The notes under the pieces are model-generated. The model was not told the origin of the DNA, did no database searches, and worked only from the letters and a program-made list of their open reading frames with translations. Below are positions 18,764 to 26,496 of a stretch of 64,000 nt of DNA, one piece after another (position 1 is the first letter of the stretch; each line of letters starts with the position of its first letter). A program made the translations under genes and the position numbers. Source of the stretch: Ancylobacter sp. Lp-2. GTDB taxonomy: Bacteria > Pseudomonadota > Alphaproteobacteria > Rhizobiales > Xanthobacteraceae. The stretch lies in the NCBI RefSeq assembly GCF_020523795.1, contig NZ_JAJALI010000001.1, forward strand, positions 62,001 through 126,000. The letters run 5' to 3'.

Positions 18764-20650
18764 CTAATATCGTAACTCGTCAAGTGACACCGCCTCGACG
18801 AGAGCTTCGTCGTGCAACTTGAACGTTTCAAGGTAGGGACGCATTGGGATTGACAGTAATTGAGGCGCAGAAATGGCGACAGGGACCAACCGCCTGAGGT
18901 GAAAAAATCTTAGCTGCCCATTCGCCCGTTGCCTTACCAACTCCGAAAAACGGCGCGGAGTATTGTTATAGGAAGCAAGAACATTGATAAGCACACCGCC
19001 GATATTCGAAAACGACGCGAGGTCTGAAATAGCCGAGAACACGTCCACAAATTTCTTTGAATTCTTGATGCTCTTATCTGATCCCTCAAGCGAGTCGACC
19101 AAGAGACGCACGTTTCGATGTTGATCCGTCACGAGACAGATATTTAATCTACACGTCAACTCATTGTTATCCCAGATCTCGATTTTATTCAAAGTACGAT
19201 CTTGCATTGCAAGTGGTGCACTATCCGCGGCATAGTCACCAAATCCAGTGCAGGAGTACATTCTATCAGATCGACCGTAATCACTCCATGGATCACGTCT
19301 CCATAGACAAAACCATAGTTTATTTGCCGAACGGCAGCGTCTCATATCAGCATCGTCCCCATTAACTAAGTTCTTTAGCGCGGATATCCGTTGATAAAAG
19401 TGTTTATCGCTTGTTTTCTCAAAAAGAATATCGCATATGCTAGATATTCTATCATCCGTAAAAATAAGTGACCTATCGAATAGAGATGGATGGGAACGAA
19501 CCAGTCTAATGCGCGACGACCTGTCCAACATACCTCCCATAATGGAAGTAAGTTCATCTCGTGCAAACGTTATATCTGTCCTTCTCCCACAAAACGCCCA
19601 GGGGCCACACCATCCCGGTCCGAAAGCTCCCCCGAACATCTCAGCATCATACCGAGAGCTAGATGCTGCTTTGCCCTGCATCGCTTCAACTGAAGACTCG
19701 AGCTGTGAAATGATCAACATTTGCGAGTGATAGGATAGGTCGCGCCAATTGTGTAGGAGTGCCGCAACATCGGCATTGGAAAATAGCTGCGGAGACGAGC
19801 TCAATCGATTTGCATCATAATTCCGCAGCGCGTCTATGACCGCAGGCCTGGTGAAAGAAGCCGCATGATTAATATCTAGATCCGATTTGATACCATTCAT
19901 GATATAAAAACAGAGGTAGTCTTCGCCGAATGAAGCCACATCCGTTAATTTATTGAAGACATCATCCAGATTCTCTTTCAACACATTGATCGATAGATAT
20001 TCCAGCAATGTTGTCGTAACGCGCAAACCAAACCGCGTTTGAATTCGCGCAAGCTTCTGGACCTCTTGACCGATATCCAGAGCCGCGACCCGTGCACTGA
20101 GTACGGCAGCGGAAATCATTATGTGGGAGCAGGCAGGGCCCAGACTCTCACGATTATTTGCAACGGCACACATCAATGAACGATAATATTCTACACCGCA
20201 GATCGAAATATTCTTTTCGATGTCGGGGACCGATGAAGAGGTGTTCCCGATTACATATGCCAGCCCGCGACCCGTGTAATGTCTTATAGAATCAAGAAAC
20301 TCGACAATGTCGAGAAGCAATCCAAAACGTTTAAGAAATGGAATCTTACTTAGGATGTAAACCAGTGCGAACGGACTTGACCTGGAAATTGATTCAAATT
20401 TGTCGATCAATTTAAACCATTCGTCTTGTTCAACAAGTATAAGATTGTCCATGCTCTTGAGTGCTTCGAACGTCAACACGAAGCTTCCATGACAAGAATC
20501 ATCCAGCATAGAACGAAATCGACCAGAAATATCCGTCGTGCTATTAGACCCAATGACCGCGTAAACGGCCTCAACGCGCCTTTGCAGAGCGGAAATGAGA
20601 TGTGACCCGCAGCCTAGGTGGTTGGTTGGTGTACTTTCCGGCCGCGACAT
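18764..20650 (-). CDS. Unrecognised 628-residue protein of the island
   Basis: I do not recognise this protein. It starts at ATG 20650 with AGGGAG eight bases upstream. The first 320 residues are predicted largely helical and Leu-rich, with no signal peptide. A Gly/Trp/Cys cluster follows (MFGGAFGPGWCGPWAFCGRR, around residues 340-360). A second aromatic, Cys-containing patch comes near 435-475 (KLWFCLWRRDPWSDYGRS and YSCTGFGDYAAD), then an alternating strand/helix region (IEIWDNNELTCRLNI, RNVRLLVDSLEG). No Walker, PLP, SAM or radical-SAM motif is visible. It lies between the MATE exporter and the tandem GNAT and is probably co-transcribed. A transferase, synthetase or scaffold role is possible. 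Confidence 0.75.
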   Translation of the reverse strand: MSRPESTPTNHLGCGSHLISALQRRVEAVYAVIGSNSTTDISGRFRSMLDDSCHGSFVLTFEALKSMDNLILVEQDEWFKLIDKFESISRSSPFALVYILSKIPFLKRFGLLLDIVEFLDSIRHYTGRGLAYVIGNTSSSVPDIEKNISICGVEYYRSLMCAVANNRESLGPACSHIMISAAVLSARVAALDIGQEVQKLARIQTRFGLRVTTTLLEYLSINVLKENLDDVFNKLTDVASFGEDYLCFYIMNGIKSDLDINHAASFTRPAVIDALRNYDANRLSSSPQLFSNADVAALLHNWRDLSYHSQMLIISQLESSVEAMQGKAASSSRYDAEMFGGAFGPGWCGPWAFCGRRTDITFARDELTSIMGGMLDRSSRIRLVRSHPSLFDRSLIFTDDRISSICDILFEKTSDKHFYQRISALKNLVNGDDADMRRCRSANKLWFCLWRRDPWSDYGRSDRMYSCTGFGDYAADSAPLAMQDRTLNKIEIWDNNELTCRLNICLVTDQHRNVRLLVDSLEGSDKSIKNSKKFVDVFSAISDLASFSNIGGVLINVLASYNNTPRRFSELVRQRANGQLRFFHLRRLVPVAISAPQLLSIPMRPYLETFKLHDEALVEAVSLDELRY

Positions 20651-20784
20651 ATCGTGAATCTCCCTGCATGACGTGATTCAACAGTCGTGATCATCAAACG
20701 CACGTTTCTATCGCAGGTCTGCCGGGCCCCGCACGATCGTACAAGGTCTATTAACAACAGTACGGAACACATCCGCCCACGTCA

Positions 20785-22206
20785 TCACGAACTTTCAGGT
20801 CGCGGCTCAAGGAAACTCTGTTGTGCACCCTTAACAATTAGCGCCAGTCTCGTCGCGAGGATCGCTACAGCCAACAGATTACCTACAACCACGCCGAACC
20901 ATAATCCCAAAACGCCATAATTTAATTGGACGGAGATATAGTATCCAGAACCAATGCCCAAAACTATATAACAAACAAACCCGATAACGAGCGGTGCACG
21001 AGTTTTCCTCAACCCCTTCAGTGCGGCGATGAGGGGAATCTGTATACTGTCGATAACCAGGTAGGCGGCCGCATAAGCGAAGATCCAACGCGCCCACTCT
21101 ACGGCGTCGGCATTGGTTAACGTGTCGGGGTCGATGAAAATTCGTGTCAGTAAAAGTGGAAAGAACAGCATCATCACGAGAAATGGTGCCACGAATATCA
21201 GATTTGATACGGCCCCTATCATCGCGATGGTCCACACAGAATTTGACCCCTGCAAACCTAGGAAGCGTGCCGCGCGTATGGCCACCGCCTCCCGCATTCC
21301 CTCTGGAATGATCAATGCCAGAAGTACAACGCCTATTACAATCTGGTGACCAGCCAAGGCACTTCCACCGTAAGTGCCCACTAATAGATTCAGTGTTAAC
21401 CATAACGACGTTAGAACGAGACTGTTCAGGACTACAGGAATGCCCACACGAAAGTAATCCGCGACAATTTTTACGTCATAGGTAAACGCCGATAATGCGT
21501 GCCTCAGAGATGGATTCATAGGGCGGATATACTGTGACGCGATCTCGGCGGCCAACACACCCCATGCGATCAGAGAACTCGCTACACCTGCGCCGAACAT
21601 ACCCAATGGAGGGATACCATAACCTCCGAACACCAATAGAGTGACCAGGGCGAATTTAGTCAAAGCGGCTATCGAAATCAGCCATACTACCCCCCGTAGA
21701 TCGGACAGGATAGCGCGAAAATCTCTCAACACGGTGAATAGTACTAACGGTAGAACAGCCCACGCGGCACCCCGGCCGTACTCACCAGCCAGGCTAGAGA
21801 CATTGGGTGACTGCCCCATGGCGAGCAGTGCGTCTCCTATGTTATAGGACAGCAACATGACCGGCGCCGACAGTACTATCGAGAGTAGTATGGAATGTCC
21901 GATGACCTGGTGGGTGATTCTGATATTTTCCCTAGCGATCGCATTGCTCGCAAGTATATTGCCAATACCCAAAATGCACAGGCAAAGAGAATACATCATG
22001 TCGCCCGTCACCCGAGTCGCAAGCCCGAGAGCAGCGAGGGGCTCGGCCCCCAGCCGGCCGACGACAATCTTATCAACCAAATACATCACTGTTTCGATCG
22101 CAAAAACTGCAGCGAGAGGAAGCGATATCGCATGCAGGGAGCGCGCCTCTCTAATAATCAACAACGGCATCATACGGCCGACGCATTCAGAAACTCTGTT
22201 CTTCAT
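20785..22206 (-). CDS. MATE-family efflux transporter
   Basis: A 473-residue integral membrane protein with about twelve hydrophobic segments in two repeats. Family features include LPLAAVFAIETVMYLVDKIVVGRLGAEPLAALGLA at the N-terminus and the corresponding IPVVLNSLVLTSLWLTLNLLVGTYGGSALAGHQI of the second half. MATE proteins export cationic or amphipathic small molecules using Na+ or H+ gradients. It starts 13 bp after the methyltransferase stop, in the same operon. No strong ribosome-binding site precedes ATG 22206, so coupling to the upstream gene or a later ATG (residue 12) is possible. It is likely the exporter of the island's product. Confidence 0.9.
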   Translation of the reverse strand: MKNRVSECVGRMMPLLIIREARSLHAISLPLAAVFAIETVMYLVDKIVVGRLGAEPLAALGLATRVTGDMMYSLCLCILGIGNILASNAIARENIRITHQVIGHSILLSIVLSAPVMLLSYNIGDALLAMGQSPNVSSLAGEYGRGAAWAVLPLVLFTVLRDFRAILSDLRGVVWLISIAALTKFALVTLLVFGGYGIPPLGMFGAGVASSLIAWGVLAAEIASQYIRPMNPSLRHALSAFTYDVKIVADYFRVGIPVVLNSLVLTSLWLTLNLLVGTYGGSALAGHQIVIGVVLLALIIPEGMREAVAIRAARFLGLQGSNSVWTIAMIGAVSNLIFVAPFLVMMLFFPLLLTRIFIDPDTLTNADAVEWARWIFAYAAAYLVIDSIQIPLIAALKGLRKTRAPLVIGFVCYIVLGIGSGYYISVQLNYGVLGLWFGVVVGNLLAVAILATRLALIVKGAQQSFLEPRPESS

Positions 22207-22219
22207 GATATGATGCGAC

Positions 22220-22873
22220 TCAGTCTTGCTCGTTCTTGCTATTAACGAATATCAAAATTGTCGTGTGTTGATACCCATATAAATTAAAATTTTCGGAGGA
22301 CTCACACACCACGAATTCTCCCAAAAATATATACAACTTCGATAGTATTTCAACGTACTGGGATATTAGAGGACGCGTCACAACGCCCCCTAATCTTATG
22401 TTAACACATTCTACCAACACGTGAGCATCACGTCTCAGATACCGACGCATACCGCTAAATATGTCCATCAGCGTGACGAGATAGCTGGCGCCTACTGCCG
22501 AGATCAAGGACTTTTCCTCGAAAGGCGGGCTGGTCAGCATCAGGTCGCAAAGCGGGAGGTCGTAGAGCGTTGCATTCTGTGCAACATCATTGAATACATT
22601 CGCATCGGACTGGTGCAGACGACAAACGTCGTATAAGCGTGGATCTGGCTCGAAACCGACTCCAGAAATTCCAAACTCGCTCGCCACCCTAAACGTCGTA
22701 CCTACGCCAGCGAATGGATCCAAAATGTATTCTGCGTCTGAGCCGAATCGCTCGATCAGAAGGCGAACCAATTGATCCGGCATCCGACTTACCGTTGAAC
22801 GAGATGACGTATCGTCGTCAGGTATAGCGGTATTAAGGACACACCATGATCGTGTGGACTTATGATCAAACAC
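22220..22873 (-). CDS. SAM-dependent methyltransferase, DNA-methylase-like fold
   Basis: A 217-residue class I methyltransferase. It has the SAM-binding loop LDPFAGVGTT (residues 51-60), an acidic strand end (GVGFEPDPRL, 71-80) and the catalytic-type motif LTSPPF (113-118), as in amino-methylating N4-cytosine/N6-adenine or Trm11-like enzymes. The short N-terminal VSRMPDQLVRLLIERF helix also resembles that group. It starts with GTG 22873, preceded by GAAGG. The target could be the tRNA just upstream, another nucleic acid or a small-molecule amine. Its place next to a tRNA gene inside a biosynthetic-looking operon makes tRNA or amino-group methylation worth considering. Confidence 0.8.
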   Translation of the reverse strand: MFDHKSTRSWCVLNTAIPDDDTSSRSTVSRMPDQLVRLLIERFGSDAEYILDPFAGVGTTFRVASEFGISGVGFEPDPRLYDVCRLHQSDANVFNDVAQNATLYDLPLCDLMLTSPPFEEKSLISAVGASYLVTLMDIFSGMRRYLRRDAHVLVECVNIRLGGVVTRPLISQYVEILSKLYIFLGEFVVCESSENFNLYGYQHTTILIFVNSKNEQD

Positions 22874-22969
22874 GTGTTCTGCCTTCGTGCATTACTATAA
22901 TGGATCTTTAACATGTATTAGGAGCACTCAATACCAACGCGCCGCATAACAACAACTACGACTCTAGAG

Positions 22970-22991
22970 CGCTGTCAATGAAATGACAGCG
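22970..22991 (-). other. Stem-loop 3' of the tRNA gene
   Basis: A perfect 8-bp stem (CGCTGTCA at 22970-22977, TGACAGCG at 22984-22991) encloses a 6-base loop. It begins 29 bases past the encoded CCA of the tRNA on the minus strand. No T-run follows, so it may be a processing or partial-termination signal between tRNA and methyltransferase gene. Confidence 0.5.
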
Positions 22992-23020
22992 GAATCATAA
23001 CTGAATGCAGCAGTTGTAAT

Positions 23021-23110
23021 TGGCGGAGGGGGGTGAGATTTGAACTCACGATAGGACCATGTCCATAGCTTAGAAAGCTATCGCCTTGAACCACCCGGCG
23101 CCCGCCCCCC
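23021..23110 (-). tRNA. Non-standard class II tRNA, anticodon UCU, encoded CCA
   Basis: Read 23110 to 23021. D-stem GCC/GGC with GG in the loop. Anticodon stem ATAGC/GCTAT with loop TTTCTAA (anticodon TCT at 23074-23072). Long variable arm with stem GGAC/GTCC. T-arm GTGAG-TTCAAAT-CTCAC. 3' end CCCCCTCC-G-CCA. G73 and the long arm are serine-tRNA features, yet UCU is an arginine anticodon that arginine tRNAs carry on class I bodies. Eight bases lie between T-stem and G73 instead of seven, so an 8-bp acceptor is possible with one C-C mismatch. U70 faces a G in any register because the 5' end is all G. The gene lies inside the minus-strand operon. The exact 5' end (23108-23110) is uncertain. Confidence 0.85.
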
Positions 23111-23183
23111 AATTTTTGACGACACTTGAGCGTTTACTCCGAAGGCGTCGAAACGCCGACAGAAATCTCAGAAACTCTGACAG

Positions 23184-24095
23184 CTAATCGCCGGAGTCAG
23201 CACTATTAACGTCGAGTGATGCATAATTTTCTATCGACCGTATGGAAACCTCTGCCAACGACGCCCAGTCTTTGTTACCATCCCCCTCCTGGATTCCAGA
23301 CAGATGCCGGTCACGGAGTACGTCGCCAAACGGCATAGTCAGGCCCACCGATTTACCCGCCTCTATCGCGAGGAGCACGTCCTTCAAACCAAGCTTCAGC
23401 GTAAACGCCGGAGGCTCGTATCGTCGCGATGCAATCAATGAGCCGTAAGTTATATGAACTGGTGCAGTAAATACTGTTTGCGTAAGCGTGTCAATTGTCT
23501 CATGAGCCGAAATCCCGTGCGACCGCGCCAGCGCAACGGCCTCTCCAAACGCCTCAATCGTAGATGCAGTGATAAAATTACCTGCTATTTTTAGTGCATT
23601 AGCCTTGTAAGGCTGTGCGCCTAGATTCCAGGTTCTAACCCCTATCGAGGCGAATACTGCGTCCAGTTTGACAATTGTGTTCTGGTCGCCAGCGGCCAAG
23701 ATATGGAGTCCAGCGGCCTCGGCTATTTCTGTTCGGCCGAAAACAGGCGCCGCGATATAGATCATTTCGCTACTCGCGTGAAGTGCGGTAAGGGAGCGAG
23801 CGAGTGCCACGGATATAGTTGCCATGTTCACATGTACACAACCGGGTCGAGCACAATTGAGGACCATGCTATCGACAAATATCTCGGTGACGGCTGCGTC
23901 ATCTGCAAGCATTGAAATCACGATATCCGATTGGAATACATCAGCCGGTTGATCGACAAGCGAGAGGCCGGGAATGCTCCGGTCCGCGTTAGACAGGGGC
24001 GATCTGTTCCAGCCTACAATCGAGTGGCCGGAATTAATCAAGTTCTTCGAGATCGCTATTCCCATACGGCCGAGGCCAATAAAACCGATTTTCAT
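23184..24095 (-). CDS. Beta-hydroxyacid dehydrogenase (HIBADH-like)
   Basis: A 303-residue NAD(P)-dependent beta-hydroxyacid dehydrogenase / 6-phosphogluconate-dehydrogenase-like protein. The Rossmann motif GFIGLGRMGIAISKNLINSGH is at residues 4-24. The catalytic-Lys helix reads NALKIAGNFITAS (about 165-178), with Lys and Asn in the family spacing. The usual substrate-loop GG motif is replaced by VFGRTEIAEAAGL, so the substrate may differ from 3-hydroxyisobutyrate. Imine reductases belong to this superfamily too. AGGTG precedes the ATG, and the gene follows the synthetase-like gene by 23 bp. In the operon it could reduce a keto, semialdehyde or imine intermediate. Confidence 0.85.
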   Translation of the reverse strand: MKIGFIGLGRMGIAISKNLINSGHSIVGWNRSPLSNADRSIPGLSLVDQPADVFQSDIVISMLADDAAVTEIFVDSMVLNCARPGCVHVNMATISVALARSLTALHASSEMIYIAAPVFGRTEIAEAAGLHILAAGDQNTIVKLDAVFASIGVRTWNLGAQPYKANALKIAGNFITASTIEAFGEAVALARSHGISAHETIDTLTQTVFTAPVHITYGSLIASRRYEPPAFTLKLGLKDVLLAIEAGKSVGLTMPFGDVLRDRHLSGIQEGDGNKDWASLAEVSIRSIENYASLDVNSADSGD

Positions 24096-24118
24096 GCGTC
24101 ACCTGATACACGTTATAG

Positions 24119-25429
24119 CTATTTTATGCGCCCCTGGTCTCCCTTCGAGACATGTCGATGTTGAGCGTAAACATTTTTGTAGTCCTCTCCTATCACTTTG
24201 CCACCTCGCCCCTCGACGACGGCGATGGCAATATCCCGAGGGAGGCCATGTCGGCCGTTTAGACTGATAAGGTCCGTCTCGCTGACTTCCAAGGATTGCC
24301 GTCCGAGTAATTCGTCCAAATCGTCCATGCCGCGTCTGAGTGGAGTTTCAAACGAACGAATCTCCCCTGCGACTGTAATAGACGTCTGGTAAAGCGTCGC
24401 TTTGAGATGCGGATAACGCCTGCCCAGCTGGTCAGTCGCTAGATGAAGAAGATCGGAAAGATCGTTATCCCACTCTCCATGTGCTGCAAATACAGCGTAG
24501 GCGCGCCTTATTAATCGACGTAGTACATGTGAGGGACCGTCCCGCCCTGGCTTGACGCCCTCAGCCGCAATCGCTGATATTGCACGAATATGATCTACGA
24601 CCTTCCGCCCCTGAGAGAGATCACGCCCTGTGGAGTGCAATCTGCAATCAGCTCTGACCTGCGCCAATAAAATAGACATCTCATCGGTATCATATACGGA
24701 GGGCACCTCTTGAACCACAGACGCCAAACGTTCAAGGCCGGCACCCGCCGCCAAGCCAGGGCCCGCTATGGACTGCATGTGCCCATCCGCGGACTTGTGG
24801 TATTCCAAGAATACACCTGCGTTCCATATTTCCATGAAACGCTCGTCGGTGTCGTCCTCCGGGAATCTTTCCGGCAAGGGGCCTCCTAAACGATCGTAGT
24901 GGATTTCTGTACATGGACCGCACGGACCATCCGCGCCGGCCGGCCCCCAGAAATTATCTTTGCCGAGAAAGAAAATCTGATCCGAGCGCAGTCCGAGCTC
25001 TCTCCAGATATCAATTGAAGTGATGTCAGGTGGTATATTTTTTTCCGTATCTCCTTTAAATACCGTCACAACGAGTCGATTCGCTGGGATTCGGAGAGTT
25101 TCTGTTAGGAATAACCATGCATTTGTGATGCTTCCGCGGCGATCAACGTTACCAAACGACCAGTTTCCTAGCATCTCAAAGTACGTGAGATGCTTGACAT
25201 CGCCGACATCGACCAAGTCGACGGTTCTGATGCACGGTTGAGCATTATACATTCGGCTGTGCGGCGCTTTTGCGTCTCCACAGAAATACTTTTTAAACGG
25301 CACCATCCCGCTTATGATAAACATAAGATCTGGATCGTCATTTGCAACAACGGGAACGGGTTTAATAAATTTCCGACCGGAACGTTCATAGCATTCAAGG
25401 AATTTGTTATGTAGATCAGTAATAAGCAT
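24119..25429 (-). CDS. Half-length alanyl-tRNA-synthetase-like protein
   Basis: A 436-residue AlaRS paralogue with only the class II catalytic core and part of the tRNA-recognition domain. The editing domain and C-Ala (normally to about 875 residues) are absent. Motif 2 is QPCIRTVDLVDVGDV then YFEMLGNWSFG. The adenylate region is DNFWGPAGADGPCGPCTEI. Motif 3 is GAGLERLASV at 229-238. The domain VVDHIRAISAIAAEGVKPG then VLRRLIRRA follows. Aligned by eye with recalled E. coli AlaRS, the amino-group-gripping Asp235 is Ala227 (ungapped context). The G3:U70-reading Asn303 and Asp400 correspond to Arg296 and Gly392. Activation of an unusual acid, charging the neighbouring tRNA or acting without tRNA, is inferred. 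Confidence 0.88.
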   Translation of the reverse strand: MLITDLHNKFLECYERSGRKFIKPVPVVANDDPDLMFIISGMVPFKKYFCGDAKAPHSRMYNAQPCIRTVDLVDVGDVKHLTYFEMLGNWSFGNVDRRGSITNAWLFLTETLRIPANRLVVTVFKGDTEKNIPPDITSIDIWRELGLRSDQIFFLGKDNFWGPAGADGPCGPCTEIHYDRLGGPLPERFPEDDTDERFMEIWNAGVFLEYHKSADGHMQSIAGPGLAAGAGLERLASVVQEVPSVYDTDEMSILLAQVRADCRLHSTGRDLSQGRKVVDHIRAISAIAAEGVKPGRDGPSHVLRRLIRRAYAVFAAHGEWDNDLSDLLHLATDQLGRRYPHLKATLYQTSITVAGEIRSFETPLRRGMDDLDELLGRQSLEVSETDLISLNGRHGLPRDIAIAVVEGRGGKVIGEDYKNVYAQHRHVSKGDQGRIK

Positions 25430-25471
25430 GTTACCGCCCCGGTACTGAGATGGAAGATAGATTCGTATGTA

Positions 25472-26473
25472 TTATATTTTATAGTATGACGGTTCGCCTC
25501 CCCCCTCGAAATGATACATCAGTGACTTTGTTGCGCTATCTGCCATTTCCGACCACGAGTCTGGCGTCAAGCAACCTACGTATGGCGTCGTCAGAAAGCG
25601 GTTATCGGGAAGCTCAAGAATCTCTCTGGGTAGATTTATGCCTCTGCCATCTTTTAAAATGGGTGCCACATCCCAGTTGAAGTCGTCGATTGATGCCCCC
25701 GCAATTTGACCATTGCGCAATGCATCATAAAGCGCTGGCCCGTCGACGAGCGCAGCATGCGCTGTATTAATCAGAATAGCATCTGACTTCATTCGGTTAA
25801 GTTTATCACCATCTATCATAGCCATGGTCGATTGATTTAGTTCGCACATTAGTACGATCACATCACAGTTCGATACCAGAACATCGATGTCAACGTACCG
25901 AATGTTTAATTCCTGTTCAATTTCCATGTGTCTTCTTCGGCTATTATAAACTACGACGGCCCCGAATCCACTCGATAATGTTCTCGCTAGACGTTTCCCA
26001 GCATTTCCCATACCGATAATTCCGACGGTCGAATTCGACAGCTGTGGGGCGAATTCCTGAATAATGCGACCTGATTTTTGGTTGTTATTTAAGTATGTTA
26101 TTTGTCTGCGTAGGGATAGGATATGAGCAATAGCAAGTTCCGACATCGCGGAACGCATTGCTTGCATTCCGGGGGTATTCGTTACCTTCACACCCATTTC
26201 GATGGCAGCACTAACGTCGATCAGATGTTCGGCGCCGATCGCCAAGCATGCGATCAATTTTAGCCGCGTTGATCGTGCAATAATCTCACGTGTGACGAAC
26301 TCGTCTCCACCCAGTAGATATCCATCGGCGTTGCGAACCGCGCTTTCTAAGCGCTCTGGATCGGGGGATATCTCATCGAATATTGTCAACTCATAGAGAT
26401 TAGTTGAGAGTCGGTCGATATATCGCCTATTGATACGGCGACCGCCTGTGACCACAATTTTGATTTCCGCCAT
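25472..26473 (-). CDS. D-2-hydroxyacid-dehydrogenase-like protein with altered active site
   Basis: A 333-residue protein from ATG 26473, with GGAG upstream; a longer frame to 26527 lacks such a signal. The NAD-binding motif is TVGIIGMGNAGKRLARTL, and the overall fold order matches D-2-hydroxyacid dehydrogenases. All three catalytic residues appear changed. The Arg of the NTARG motif is His (INTAHAALVD, about residue 239). The Glu of DVFxxEP is Asp (IDDFNWDVAP). The acid-base His of TPHxG is Tyr (TTPYVGCLTPDSW). It may reduce a different group or bind without the standard chemistry. It follows the aminotransferase by 23 bp in the operon. Confidence 0.82.
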   Translation of the reverse strand: MAEIKIVVTGGRRINRRYIDRLSTNLYELTIFDEISPDPERLESAVRNADGYLLGGDEFVTREIIARSTRLKLIACLAIGAEHLIDVSAAIEMGVKVTNTPGMQAMRSAMSELAIAHILSLRRQITYLNNNQKSGRIIQEFAPQLSNSTVGIIGMGNAGKRLARTLSSGFGAVVVYNSRRRHMEIEQELNIRYVDIDVLVSNCDVIVLMCELNQSTMAMIDGDKLNRMKSDAILINTAHAALVDGPALYDALRNGQIAGASIDDFNWDVAPILKDGRGINLPREILELPDNRFLTTPYVGCLTPDSWSEMADSATKSLMYHFEGGGEPSYYKI

Positions 26474-26496
26474 AAAACGCTCCGTTATGACGAATT

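Noticed and set aside
23021-23110. Selenocysteine tRNA
   Set aside because: The 8-base acceptor side, G73 and long variable arm recall tRNA-Sec, but the anticodon is UCU instead of UCA, the acceptor has a C-C mismatch, and no selA or selB-like gene is visible.
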